A stretch of DNA of 64,000 bases from an uncultured Roseburia sp. (GTDB taxonomy: Bacteria; Bacillota; Clostridia; Lachnospirales; Lachnospiraceae): positions 1 through 64,000 of the forward strand of contig CANPGM010000010.1 of the NCBI GenBank assembly GCA_947573605.1, given 5' to 3'. Position 1 is the first letter of the stretch. Each line of letters opens with the position of its first letter. Below, one piece after another: positions 18,971 through 29,289 of this stretch. Both the position numbers and the translations under genes were made by a program. Under the pieces are notes generated by a model, which searched no databases, had not been told where the DNA came from, and worked only from the letters and a program-made list of their open reading frames with translations.

Positions 18971-19921
18971 GTGATTGTAATGCAGGAAATACCAGTATAT
19001 TTGTTTACCGGTTTTATGGACAGCGGAAAAACAACGCTGATACAGGATACGCTGTTTACGCAGGGATTTGCGGGAGAAGGGAAAGCGTTGATTCTCTGCT
19101 GCGAGGACGGTGAGACGGAATATAACGAAAAGCAGCTTGAGGCTTTTGGCACGGTCCTTGTGATGCTCGAAAAAGAAGAGGATTTTACGGAGGAAAAATT
19201 AAAGGCAATCCAGGAGGAACATCAGCCGGAACAGGTGTTTTTGGAATATAACGGAACCTGGGGCATGGATAAAATATTAGAGACTCCGCTTCCGAAATAC
19301 TGGACGATTGTTCAGTCGCTGGCAACGGTAGACGCCACTACGTTTGAAATGTATCTTGCAAACATGCGCCCGATGATTATGGAACAGCTTTTTCAGGCGG
19401 ATGTTGTGATTTTTAATCGTTGCGACGACAGCACGGATAAGGGAAAGTTTCGGCGCAATGTCAAAGCGCAGAACCGGAAAGCGCAGCTTGTATATGAAAG
19501 AGCGGACGGAACGATAGACGACAGAGAAGAGGAACTTCCGTTTGATATCTCCGGGAATGAGCTTTCTATCAGCGAGGCCGATTATGCAATCTGGTATATG
19601 GACTGTCTTGAGCATCCGAAGAAATATGAAGGAAAAAAGGTTTCGTTTTTGGCGCTTGTTTATAATCCTAATACGTTAAAAAAAGGCGTGATGGTGCCGG
19701 GAAGATTTGCAATGACGTGTTGTATTGAGGACGTAACGTTTATCGGATTTAAAACGAAATATGACAAAGAGTCTGAAATTCCGCATAAGTCGTGGATTAA
19801 TCTTACGGCTGAGGTTCGCGTGGAATTTGCGAAGGAGTACAAGGGAAAGGGACCGGTGCTTTACCCGGTTTCTGTGGAACCGGCGGAAAAGCCGGAGGAC
19901 GAGCTGGTTTATTTTTCATAA
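18971..19921 (+). CDS. CobW-like GTPase N-terminus fused to a YcgQ/DUF1980 (TIGR03943)-like C-terminal domain
   Basis: GFMDSGKTT P-loop; C-terminal VPGRFAMTCCIEDVTFIGFKTKY...HKSWINLTAEV resembles the ..RF.M.CC..D....G....W..v.G.. pattern of YcgQ-type proteins (recalled from family knowledge). Confidence 0.7.
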   Translation: MIVMQEIPVYLFTGFMDSGKTTLIQDTLFTQGFAGEGKALILCCEDGETEYNEKQLEAFGTVLVMLEKEEDFTEEKLKAIQEEHQPEQVFLEYNGTWGMDKILETPLPKYWTIVQSLATVDATTFEMYLANMRPMIMEQLFQADVVIFNRCDDSTDKGKFRRNVKAQNRKAQLVYERADGTIDDREEELPFDISGNELSISEADYAIWYMDCLEHPKKYEGKKVSFLALVYNPNTLKKGVMVPGRFAMTCCIEDVTFIGFKTKYDKESEIPHKSWINLTAEVRVEFAKEYKGKGPVLYPVSVEPAEKPEDELVYFS

Positions 19922-19986
19922 AATTGACAGATGCGAGGGAATACGGAAAGGGTATCTGCCTATTTTCATTTTGCTATATAAAAAGC

Positions 19987-20028
19987 AACCGGGAATCCAT
20001 GTGCAATGGATTCCCGGTTATTTTTTCT
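19987..20028. terminator. Bidirectional terminator between convergent genes
   Basis: AACCGGGAATCCAT...ATGGATTCCCGGTT followed by ATTTTTT. Confidence 0.85.
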
Positions 20029-20040
20029 CGGATCGTTTTT

Positions 20041-23000
20041 TTATTGTTTCTTTCGTCCGAATCGCCAGAGGGCGAAAGCGGCGTTAGTAATGAGAGAAAG
20101 AACAATCAGCCAATACCAAATCTCTAAACAGTTCGGATCTCCTGTCTGCGGAGCCGTCCGGATTATTTCTATGTGATTTTCTATATCAGGCGATTTGCCG
20201 TCGCCGGACGAAAGGTCAGGTCCGCCGGGTATCTCCTGGTTCCCGGTATTCCCTGGTTTCTCCGGTTTCTCCGGTTTCTCCGGTACATCTTCGTCGTCTG
20301 CAGGCAGAATATTAAATTTTGCCTCCGTCTTTCCGTCCGTATAGCAAACGGTCAGTGTATGTGTTCCGACATCGAGTGTGCTTAAGTAAATCGCTTTCAG
20401 TGTAAGAATCGTACTGCCTTCCTTCAGCAGATAATTTTCCGCTTCCGTTTCCGCTCCGTCAATCAAAATACCGGTGAACTTTTCCAATGCGCCGTTTGCC
20501 CGGAAAGAAAGTCCGGCCGCCGTTTCCTTTTTCCAGCTTCCGTTTTCGCCTTCCGTGATTCTGTAATCGGTCAGCGCCGCAAGAAGCGCAGTAAGTTTTT
20601 CGTAAGATGTCGTTCCAACAAGGATTTTTTCGTGATCTGTCAAAGATTCATAAGCTAAGACAGCTTCTTTCACTGCTTTTTCAATATCCAAATCATCCGG
20701 GGAAACTGTGTTTGGTTCAGGGAGAGCGGCAATTTGCTCCAGCAGTACCCGTACGGTTTGCAAGCTAATAAGAATACGGTCGATACGGTCGATTTCCATA
20801 AAGATCGCTTCTTTTTCGCTATTCGTGTAGTTTTCGCCATATTCCGCCAATGCCGCTTCCAGGGCTGCCTTTGCGCTTTCTAAGGCCGTTTCGTCCGATA
20901 GAAGTACCGTTTCCAATGTGACATCGCCGACGGCATTAATTTCTTCCGTATCTGCGGCTTTGGCCGCTTCGCTGATTCTGTTTTGCAATGCGGCGCAGAG
21001 TTCCGAAACGGTTTTCAGTTCATTCATTTCCTCATCAGTTGCATTTGTCGTGTCAAGCGAGCCGACAGCAGCTATGACTGTTTCAATGTTCGCCCGGTTC
21101 TCCGATGTAACGTGTCCGATATCAAGGTCTTTAATTGGTTCGGAAAGACTTTTGATCGGTTTCATTGTTATGGTAACGGAGGCGCTGTTGCCGACGCGGT
21201 CGTTTGCATCTATTACGTATGTCTTATTTCTGTTGCCGGGCAGAATGATTGTTTCGGAGTCCGATTGTCCGTTATGCGTGACTTCCAGCAGATTTTTATC
21301 GGAAACCGTAACGATTTGCGTTGTGTAACAGACGCTTTTGTCCGTAATTCCGCCTATTATGGGAGCCTTCAAATCAAACTCTGCGCCGTCTGAGCCGAAG
21401 CAGACGGCATTTCCGGCGTTGTCTGTTACTTTTACATATACAATAACTCTTTTTCCGTCTTCCGCACTGACCGAAAACTGCGTCCCATTGGTCCATTCTT
21501 CTATACCGTTTAGTTCTTCCACGGAGAGAATTGTGTCCGAAAGGAAGTACGCGATACTCTCGATTCCGCTTAAGGCGTCGTCTGCGCTAATTCTGACATC
21601 GATACTTTCCCGAAACAGGAGACCGAAGGAAATCTCATGTATCAGTTTTTTCACCGGGTTATCATTAAAGGAAATCTCGAAGACTTCGGGAACTGTCCGG
21701 TCAATGCGATACATTTCGACGGCCTGCAGGGAAATTTCCCCGTTTGCCGTATTTTTCACATAGAATTGGACAAGTCCCTGTTCGGTTTCTTCTGTTTTTG
21801 TCAGGCTCTTTTCCCAGTCGTCCGCGAGAGTATTTCCGTATGAAAGCAGGAAACCTTCGTTTGCCGTAATTTCAAAATCGGAATTTGTCCAGCCGTTTTC
21901 ATTCAGCCTGACGGTATAGTCTACGCCGTTTACCGGAATATAATCATTTGTAATTTCAAAGGACGCTCTTCCGTTTACTATATAGTTTCCGCCTTCTTTA
22001 TCTGTTACGATTACGGTTGCGGTACCGGTATCTCTGTTATTTTCATAGCTTACCGTATATTCGTCTTCCGGAATTACCGTATCGTCGTCCCATACGATGA
22101 TATTCGGTTCTTTCTCTTTTCCGTCATAGGGGAAACAGTCGGTTAAAACAGTAATTTTCGGATTTGTAACCTCCTTAGGAAGGACAATATTTATCGTATA
22201 GTTATAATCATAATAATTTAGAGGGACATCTCCCAGACGCGAAGTGCGTATGTGATATTGATATTCACCGATTGCAAGCGAGTTCAAATAGTCTTTGTAA
22301 ATGGTAAACTTGAGCTGATCGCCGTCAAGCGTCATGTCATAGTCGTCGTTATCCAGGTAAGTGTGTAACGTAGCATTATAAATATAGCAATACCTTGTGT
22401 CAAATTCGATGCCGAAAAAGGGAAGCGTCAGGTCTTCCGTCGTACCTAGCGCAATGACCGTGCGGTCTTCTGCAGGAGCGCCAACAATATATACGGGGGT
22501 TTCATAGGAAAATGTTTTTCCGTTCAGGTCTTTATCTACCTGTACGGTTACGATTCCGGGCTCCGTTACGGTCAGTCGGTTTTCGGTTATCTCTGCTCCG
22601 GGTGCGGTCGTTTTATCCGAGAGTACAGAATACGTAAATACCGGCGTGGTGTCCCGATGTGCTATTACACGGCATTTAGCGGAACCGGAAGTAGAGCCGG
22701 TCAGATAATCGATTAACGTTACAGTCCATTCACTGTTTCCCTCCGGGAAGAAGAACATATTATTTTCTAATGAGGTCAGATAGGCCACACATTTGCAGAG
22801 CTTTTCGGGAGCGCCGACGTACCAGCTTTTTTTGTGCCATGAGTTACCCAAGGAATCGCCGATATAAGAGAAATCATTGCTTATCACATAGCCGGAATGA
22901 GCGGAGGTAAACGTATCGTCCGGGTTGTCGAGCGGAGTCAGTGCGATAACATGCGTTTCCATGTCTTCCGGAATAGCAGTTCCGTCGGTGTTAAGCCACT

Positions 23001-24939
23001 GAATGCGGGCGGAGCCGTCGGGAATTTTGTCAAACTGTATAAGAGAGCGGTAGTTGGAGGAACGGATTAGCAGAGGATTATTTAAAAATACAGTATCGGG
23101 CATATAGGAACACATTCCTCCGTTCAAACGCAGCGCTCCGCCGTCTAAAATAAGCGTTTTTGCACAGGTTTTCAGGCCGTTGTCGTCGTTAGAAAAAGAA
23201 TCGTCATGAAAATTCAGATAACTGTCTTTGATTGTGATGGATGTAAATTGATTCTTATTAAAATGCGAACCTGTCAGCAACGGATTGTCGTAATCGACTA
23301 AACTAGCATTATAATTGGTAGCAAAGACATAAGTTCCCCACCTGCCGTCCGCACTTCCGCAATTTTGATAGGAGAGCGCCGATTCCGCGGTTTTGTCTAA
23401 TACGCCGTCGGACATGTAAAATTGTTCGACGGATGCATTGTGAAAAGAAACCGTAAGTTTGTCTTTGATCGGCGCCTGTATCTGGAGCCATGCTGCTGAG
23501 GTATCTTTCAATGCGATTGAGAGTTCGGAAAAACCGACAGTGTCGTCTTTTCGGCCAAAGTAAAGAGAGGTATCGGAATAGCCGTCCCCTTCAAGCAAAA
23601 ACGATAGCTGTCCATTAATCGGAGCGTTGTTTTGCGACTGCGTCCAAAATTGTCTCACAAAACCTCCGGTGAAACGAATGTCAGAGTCTGTGATTACTGC
23701 ATTTGTACTGTTAAAGCCTGCACCTGCCGCACAGACGGTATTTACGGAGCCTCCGTTTACCGTAATGGAGGATCGGCCGGTAATGACAGACTCTTCTTCT
23801 CCGCCGCCGTAGACCCAGCAGTCGGCAAAAGAGCCTCCGTTAATCGTAATATTGCTGTCCGCAGTCTTTGCGCCGCGCCAGGCGCCGCCACCATAAACAT
23901 TGTGCAGAAAAGAGCCGCCGTTGATAATAATATTTGCACTGCCTGTGACTTCGGTAATCAAATCATCGCTGTATCCCGCGCCGCCGCCGTAGACCCAGCC
24001 CTTTACAAGCGCATTTTCTTCAAAGGTCAGGGAGGTATTGCCGTTGATGGTTCCGGAGTTTTCGTTTCCGCCATAAACGGAATTTACGACTGCGTCTGCA
24101 ATATGAATATCCGTGTTGCCGTTGACCGTTCCGCTTTGACTGCCGCCGTAAATATTGTTTATTGTGTATCCGCCGGTAATATGGACTGCGGTACTGCCGT
24201 TTAGTTCGGCGCTTTGACTGCCGCCGCAGATCCATTTGACGTTTCCGCCGGATATGTTTACACAGGTATTGCCGATTTGTGTTCCGCTTTGACTGCCGCC
24301 GTAAATCATTCGAAGAGTCTGTTTGTTGTCGTCGGAAGGATCGGCCGCTCCGGAGAGCGTTATGCACGTATCGGCGGTTAATGTTCCTTCTTTTGCTCCG
24401 CCGTATACGGTTGAATTCGTAAGGAAGTAACCGGATCTGTCGGAATAATAGATACCGCCGCCGGTTACGGTTCCGTCTCCCTTCAGGGATGTGACTTCTT
24501 CGTCTAAATCGCCGACTCCGTTTCCGTTGGCGTCAATATAGAGACGGGCGTAGCCGATTGATTCTGAGGAAACAATTAATAGCGGCAGGCCGTTGGCATA
24601 GATGGAGTGGACATAGTCTTGTGTGGTTTCATACGTAATACCTGCATTCTGCGGCGGCGTGCCGGATAAGCCGTTCGTCAGAGCGGTCTGCTGCAGAAGA
24701 GTCTGCTGCGGACAGGCGGCCTGCAGAACTTCCGGTTTTTTTATTTCTTCGTTCCGGTTTTGCATATCGGAAGAATTTGACGCATGTGTGTATGGATTTT
24801 CTGCAGTTGCATCAGGATTTAGATAATCCGCCTGTTTTTGAGCATTTTCTCCCGGATTTGCCGCAGCGGTCTGCGGAACCGGAAGGAGTATAGCAGCTGT
24901 AAGAATCAGGCTTAACGCTTGTGCTGTCTTTTTTTTCAT
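20041..24939 (-). CDS. Large secreted, sortase-anchored repetitive surface protein (beta-helix-like YGGSQSGT repeats, Ig-like and FIVAR-like regions)
   Basis: Signal peptide MKKKTAQALSLILTAAILLPVPQTAAA; C-terminus RTAPQTGD + hydrophobic stretch + RFGRKKQ; PEKPEKPEKPG spacer. Confidence 0.9.
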   Translation of the reverse strand: MKKKTAQALSLILTAAILLPVPQTAAANPGENAQKQADYLNPDATAENPYTHASNSSDMQNRNEEIKKPEVLQAACPQQTLLQQTALTNGLSGTPPQNAGITYETTQDYVHSIYANGLPLLIVSSESIGYARLYIDANGNGVGDLDEEVTSLKGDGTVTGGGIYYSDRSGYFLTNSTVYGGAKEGTLTADTCITLSGAADPSDDNKQTLRMIYGGSQSGTQIGNTCVNISGGNVKWICGGSQSAELNGSTAVHITGGYTINNIYGGSQSGTVNGNTDIHIADAVVNSVYGGNENSGTINGNTSLTFEENALVKGWVYGGGAGYSDDLITEVTGSANIIINGGSFLHNVYGGGAWRGAKTADSNITINGGSFADCWVYGGGEEESVITGRSSITVNGGSVNTVCAAGAGFNSTNAVITDSDIRFTGGFVRQFWTQSQNNAPINGQLSFLLEGDGYSDTSLYFGRKDDTVGFSELSIALKDTSAAWLQIQAPIKDKLTVSFHNASVEQFYMSDGVLDKTAESALSYQNCGSADGRWGTYVFATNYNASLVDYDNPLLTGSHFNKNQFTSITIKDSYLNFHDDSFSNDDNGLKTCAKTLILDGGALRLNGGMCSYMPDTVFLNNPLLIRSSNYRSLIQFDKIPDGSARIQWLNTDGTAIPEDMETHVIALTPLDNPDDTFTSAHSGYVISNDFSYIGDSLGNSWHKKSWYVGAPEKLCKCVAYLTSLENNMFFFPEGNSEWTVTLIDYLTGSTSGSAKCRVIAHRDTTPVFTYSVLSDKTTAPGAEITENRLTVTEPGIVTVQVDKDLNGKTFSYETPVYIVGAPAEDRTVIALGTTEDLTLPFFGIEFDTRYCYIYNATLHTYLDNDDYDMTLDGDQLKFTIYKDYLNSLAIGEYQYHIRTSRLGDVPLNYYDYNYTINIVLPKEVTNPKITVLTDCFPYDGKEKEPNIIVWDDDTVIPEDEYTVSYENNRDTGTATVIVTDKEGGNYIVNGRASFEITNDYIPVNGVDYTVRLNENGWTNSDFEITANEGFLLSYGNTLADDWEKSLTKTEETEQGLVQFYVKNTANGEISLQAVEMYRIDRTVPEVFEISFNDNPVKKLIHEISFGLLFRESIDVRISADDALSGIESIAYFLSDTILSVEELNGIEEWTNGTQFSVSAEDGKRVIVYVKVTDNAGNAVCFGSDGAEFDLKAPIIGGITDKSVCYTTQIVTVSDKNLLEVTHNGQSDSETIILPGNRNKTYVIDANDRVGNSASVTITMKPIKSLSEPIKDLDIGHVTSENRANIETVIAAVGSLDTTNATDEEMNELKTVSELCAALQNRISEAAKAADTEEINAVGDVTLETVLLSDETALESAKAALEAALAEYGENYTNSEKEAIFMEIDRIDRILISLQTVRVLLEQIAALPEPNTVSPDDLDIEKAVKEAVLAYESLTDHEKILVGTTSYEKLTALLAALTDYRITEGENGSWKKETAAGLSFRANGALEKFTGILIDGAETEAENYLLKEGSTILTLKAIYLSTLDVGTHTLTVCYTDGKTEAKFNILPADDEDVPEKPEKPEKPGNTGNQEIPGGPDLSSGDGKSPDIENHIEIIRTAPQTGDPNCLEIWYWLIVLSLITNAAFALWRFGRKKQ
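24040..24420 (-). repeat. Degenerate ~72-81 bp repeats encoding IYGGSQSGTxNGNTxIHI units
   Basis: cgctttgactgccgccg recurs near 24132, 24213 and 24285; protein GGSQSGTQIGNT / GGSQSAELNGST / GGSQSGTVNGNT. Confidence 0.8.
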
Positions 24940-25121
24940 AAATAGAAACTCCCTTCTAAAGTAATGGTTATTATTATAACGGAAAAAAACTTATTTCGTA
25001 ACGAAGGCGACATAAGCGGCTGTTTTTTTACTCAAACGGCAAAATTCGGAAGTTGTATTTTTGGGTGTTTTACAGTATAGTGGACGTCGGGAACATAAAT
25101 CGTTTTTTTTGAGGATATTGT

Positions 25122-25847
25122 ATGAATATTGCACTTGTAGATGATGATCAGGAGGAACTCTTTCGCTTGTCCGAATTGATTGAACGACAAGCGTCTTGCG
25201 TCGGAATGACGATAAAACGGATAGACAGATATCACAGCGGGGAAGCGTTTTTAGCGGATTTTACGGCGGAATGTTATGACTTGATTCTTCTGGATATTTT
25301 TATGGACAGAAAGTCCGGTATTGACGTTGCCAGAAAAATTCGGGAGACGGACGGAACGGTTTGCCTGGTTTTTGCGTCGTCAAGCAATGAGTTCGCAAGC
25401 GAAAGCTATGAGGTATCGGCCCATGATTATCTCTTAAAACCGTTTACGGAAAAGCGCGTTGCCAATATGTTAAAAAAGCTCAATCCGGAGGAATACGAAC
25501 TTGGCCGCGCCGTAATTTTACCGGACGGGCAGCGGATTGTTCTGCGGAATATTATTTGCACGGAATATTATAATCATACGGTTACGATTTATAACAAACA
25601 GGGCGGAGCAGTCAAAACCAGAATTTCACAGACGGAGCTTCAAGGGATTCTTTTAAGATATCCTTATTTTTGTTGCTGTTTTAAAGGGATGATTGTCAAT
25701 TTTTATGAGGTATCGAGAAAGAGCGAGGATGTCTTTTTTATGAACGGAGGAAAAACGGTTCCGATTAGCCGCAGGAGAGGAAAAGAGGTGCGGGATGCGT
25801 ACACGAAATTCCGCTTTGAACGGTTGAGAAAGGAGATGTTAAAGTGA
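25122..25847 (+). CDS. LytTR-family response regulator (AgrA-like)
   Basis: N-terminal receiver MNIALVDDDQEE...LILLDIFM; C-terminal LytTR-like region (YYNHTVTIYNKQGG...FYCCFKGMIVNFYEV). Confidence 0.87.
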   Translation: MNIALVDDDQEELFRLSELIERQASCVGMTIKRIDRYHSGEAFLADFTAECYDLILLDIFMDRKSGIDVARKIRETDGTVCLVFASSSNEFASESYEVSAHDYLLKPFTEKRVANMLKKLNPEEYELGRAVILPDGQRIVLRNIICTEYYNHTVTIYNKQGGAVKTRISQTELQGILLRYPYFCCCFKGMIVNFYEVSRKSEDVFFMNGGKTVPISRRRGKEVRDAYTKFRFERLRKEMLK

Positions 25848-27190
25848 TGACTTCATTTTATCGCATTGCGGAAATCGCCTTATTTTCCGCAATTGATTTT
25901 TTGCCGTATCTGATATTGGCGTTATATCCGTTTCGAAACAGACTGCGTTATCCGCCTGTCGTTTTGGTATTTCTAACGATAATTGCGACGGCGCTGCAGA
26001 TTGCGTTTGGCGTTAGCGCGGTATTTTTGTCCGGTGAAAATAAGGGGTTTATCAGTATCGCAAGTACAATGGTTTACTTTCTTTTTTATTTTTGGGCCGT
26101 CAGGGCGCATATCGGGAAAATTCTTTTTACATTGCTGATGATTTCAAATATCGCTAATTTTATCGTTTCAAGTGCGAAATGTATAGAAGGCATTTTATTT
26201 CCTGCATTCGCGCTGCAGCGCTATCGGTGGTCCAATTCACTGATTATGGCAGTTGTTCAGGCGCTTGTTCTGATTCCATTCTTTTTTTACATTCGTCGGT
26301 TTTATAAAAAAGCGCTGGAAAGAGAGGAATTTCAACCGATTTGGCGGTATTTGTGGCTGATTCCGGCTACTTTTTATCTCCTATGGTATTATCATTTTTA
26401 CGGAAACGAAAAGGCGGGATTGGAAATCGCGCTGCAGCCGGAAAATATGCTTTTTTTGTTATTTATCAATCTCGGTGCGCTGCTGGTTTACTATATCGTC
26501 GTAAATCTGATTGACGAATCTGATAAAAATGTACGGCTTCAGATGGAAAACCGCCTTCTTGCATTGGAAAATTTGCAGTATCGGAATCTGAAGCAGAAAA
26601 TCAATGATACAAGACGGGCGCGTCATGACTTAAGGCATCATTTTGCCGTTATGGCGGGTTATCTAAGCGACGGAAAAACAGAATGTCTGAAGGCGTATCT
26701 TTCGGCATATTTAAAGACGATTCCGGAAGATAATTCCCTTGTCTATTGCCAGAATTATGCCATAAATCTGCTTTTGCTTTATTTTGCACAGCAGGCAAAA
26801 GAAGCGGATATTGAGTTTTCCGTGCATATGGGGCTTACGGAACAGCTTGGCATTGCGGAAAGTGATTTTTCTGTCGTTATGGGGAATTTGCTGGAAAATG
26901 CGATTGACGCCTGTACGGAGCAGAACAAAGGAAAGAGGAAGATTATAGTCAGAGGAAAATGCGAAGAGGAAGCGATTCTGCTTACGGTAGACAATACATT
27001 TACGGGAAAACTAAAATGCGGGAAAGACGGCGATTATCTTTCGACAAAGCATAAAGGCAAGGGGCTTGGACTTGAATCCGTTCGTTGTATTGCAGCGCGT
27101 TACCATGGGGTATTTACCTGTGAAGAAAAAGACGGGATGTTTTATACATCGGTTCTGTTAAATGTTTTGGACGATAGGAAGACGGAATAG
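25844..27190 (+). CDS. GHKL-type sensor histidine kinase (AgrC-like)
   Basis: Multiple TM segments, RHDLRHHFAVM H-box, NLLENAIDAC N-box, GKGLGLESV; overlaps upstream regulator by 4 nt. Confidence 0.88.
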   Translation: MMTSFYRIAEIALFSAIDFLPYLILALYPFRNRLRYPPVVLVFLTIIATALQIAFGVSAVFLSGENKGFISIASTMVYFLFYFWAVRAHIGKILFTLLMISNIANFIVSSAKCIEGILFPAFALQRYRWSNSLIMAVVQALVLIPFFFYIRRFYKKALEREEFQPIWRYLWLIPATFYLLWYYHFYGNEKAGLEIALQPENMLFLLFINLGALLVYYIVVNLIDESDKNVRLQMENRLLALENLQYRNLKQKINDTRRARHDLRHHFAVMAGYLSDGKTECLKAYLSAYLKTIPEDNSLVYCQNYAINLLLLYFAQQAKEADIEFSVHMGLTEQLGIAESDFSVVMGNLLENAIDACTEQNKGKRKIIVRGKCEEEAILLTVDNTFTGKLKCGKDGDYLSTKHKGKGLGLESVRCIAARYHGVFTCEEKDGMFYTSVLLNVLDDRKTE

Positions 27191-27407
27191 TTGTCAACAT
27201 GTCAAACGGCAGGAGCTGATGTGAATATTGATTACATAAAAACAGGATGGACAGGAGTAAAAAAACAACATATAATAAAGAAAATATATATTAAATCCGA
27301 CAGACAAAGAAGAAATCCGCACGCACGATCGTTCGGGCGTTGTGAAGTTTGTTTAGATCTTCTAAACAAAGCGGAGAACGGAGAAAAACCTGCGTGATAT
27401 ATGGGGT

Positions 27408-29279
27408 ATGGAAATGGAGAAAAGAGAGAAGGAAGACAGGCTTGCAAAGACGGGGTATGTTGTTTTCGAAAAAGAGGGAATCGATTTTGGGCGCATTTTG
27501 TATGCGGACGACGGGGCCTGTGAGCTGGCAGGTCTGAAACGGGAAGAACCGGATCTGACCGCTCTGTTAAAGGCGGCTGAAAGCCTTGATACGGATCGGG
27601 TAACGCTTGACAGAGGGCATGAACTTTGGATTTTAAATACGGCGGGCAGCAGGCAGATGCGTTTGGCGGAGCTGGAACGCGTGAATGCGGCGCTTGAGGA
27701 TGCCTTAAAGGCGGCGGAGGAAGCCAATCAGGCAAAGAGCAGCTTTTTATCGAATATGTCGCATGACATCCGTACTCCGATGAATGCAATTATGGGAATG
27801 ACGGCAATCGGACTGGCTCATATTGACGAAAAATCCAGGGTACAGGACTGCCTGCAGAAAATCAAGACGGCGTCAGCCCACTTAATGAGTCTTGTAAATG
27901 ATGTATTGGACATGTCCCGGATTGACAGCGGACGCCTGACCCTTAATGAAGAAGTGTTTTCTCTTGCGGATTTAATCCACGACATTGCCGTTATTATGCG
28001 TCCGCAGGCAGCGTTAAAAAATCAAAAGTTTCACATAGAAATCGGACAAATTTACGAGGAAAGTCTAATGGGCGATCCGCTGCGCTTAAGGCAAATTCTG
28101 GTAAATATTATCGGAAACGCCGTGAAATATACGTTAGAAGGCGGGGAAATCAATGTCTGCTTTAAGCAGAACCTGACAAACGGCGTATCTTCGGAAGAAC
28201 AGAATACGGTCCGGGTGGATTTTGTGTGTACGGACAACGGAATCGGTATGAGCCGTGAATTTCTGAAGCGTATTTTTATACCGTTTGAACGGGTAAATAA
28301 TTCTACAATCAGTAAAATAGAAGGTACCGGTTTGGGTATGTCGATAGTGAAAAACCTTGTAGACCGTATGGGAGGAAATATAGATGTAGAAAGCGAAGAG
28401 GGCGTCGGCAGCAGTTTCCATGTGGAGATTCCGCTGGGGGTTGCGCCTTTAAGCAGGAACGGGCGGGCGCTTCCGGCAGGACAGACGATACTGGTAGCGG
28501 AGAGTCTTGACGAGAGGGCCGTAATGATTATGCGGTTTTTAAAGGAGGGCGGACTTGTTCCGGTACAGAAAAAAACGGGATTGGAGACGGTTACCTGGCT
28601 GACGGAGGAGCAGTTTGAAGACCGTATGCCCTGCGCGATGCTGCTTGGGCAAAAGCTTCCCGATATGCCGGTACTGGAGCTTGCCGCACATGTACGTCAG
28701 CTTGCCGGGCCGGAATTTCCGATTCTGCTTGTCTCGGAGGAAGACTGGGCTCAGATTGAATTTCGCGCGGCGCGGGCCGGAGTAAATGCATTTGTGCCAT
28801 GTCCGCTTTTTCAGAGCAGGTTGTTGGAGACACTTTCCGAACTAATCGCCAGAACGGGCGAGGGCGGAGAGGCTTCTTCGGATTTTCATACCGATTACAG
28901 CAGTTATCGGATACTTCTGGTGGAAGATATCGAGCTGAATCAGGAAATTGTCGTGGAAATGCTTTCGGTTACAGGCGTTCAGGTAGAGGTGGCCGATAAC
29001 GGGGCGAAGGCGGTCGAGATGTTCGAAGCTTCGCCGGAAGGACATTTTGATCTGATTTTTATGGACATACAGATGCCTGTAATGAACGGCTATGAGGCAA
29101 CTGAGAAAATCCGCTCGCTTTCCAGAAAAGATGCGCAAACCGTGTGGATTGTGGCAATGACGGCAAATGCTTTTGTGGAGGACATTCGTCTTTCCAGAGA
29201 GGCCGGAATGAACGAGCACTGTTCCAAACCGATAGATCCGGATCGGCTGCAGGAGATCCTGCGCGGCAGATTTAAGTAA
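27408..29279 (+). CDS. Hybrid sensor histidine kinase with one degenerate and one canonical receiver
   Basis: SNMSHDIRTPMNAI H-box, GTGLGMSIVKNLV, C-terminal receiver RILLVEDIELN...LIFMDIQMPVMNGYEA. Confidence 0.92.
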   Translation: MEMEKREKEDRLAKTGYVVFEKEGIDFGRILYADDGACELAGLKREEPDLTALLKAAESLDTDRVTLDRGHELWILNTAGSRQMRLAELERVNAALEDALKAAEEANQAKSSFLSNMSHDIRTPMNAIMGMTAIGLAHIDEKSRVQDCLQKIKTASAHLMSLVNDVLDMSRIDSGRLTLNEEVFSLADLIHDIAVIMRPQAALKNQKFHIEIGQIYEESLMGDPLRLRQILVNIIGNAVKYTLEGGEINVCFKQNLTNGVSSEEQNTVRVDFVCTDNGIGMSREFLKRIFIPFERVNNSTISKIEGTGLGMSIVKNLVDRMGGNIDVESEEGVGSSFHVEIPLGVAPLSRNGRALPAGQTILVAESLDERAVMIMRFLKEGGLVPVQKKTGLETVTWLTEEQFEDRMPCAMLLGQKLPDMPVLELAAHVRQLAGPEFPILLVSEEDWAQIEFRAARAGVNAFVPCPLFQSRLLETLSELIARTGEGGEASSDFHTDYSSYRILLVEDIELNQEIVVEMLSVTGVQVEVADNGAKAVEMFEASPEGHFDLIFMDIQMPVMNGYEATEKIRSLSRKDAQTVWIVAMTANAFVEDIRLSREAGMNEHCSKPIDPDRLQEILRGRFK

Positions 29280-29289
29280 GAAACCGGGG

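Noticed and set aside
20918-21393. Two + strand ORFs opposite the large surface protein gene
   Set aside because: Antisense shadow ORFs with no RBS and no recognisable product.
27191-27397. 68-aa ORF between the GHKL kinase and hybrid kinase
   Set aside because: No plausible RBS, overlaps an intergenic hairpin, no recognisable family.
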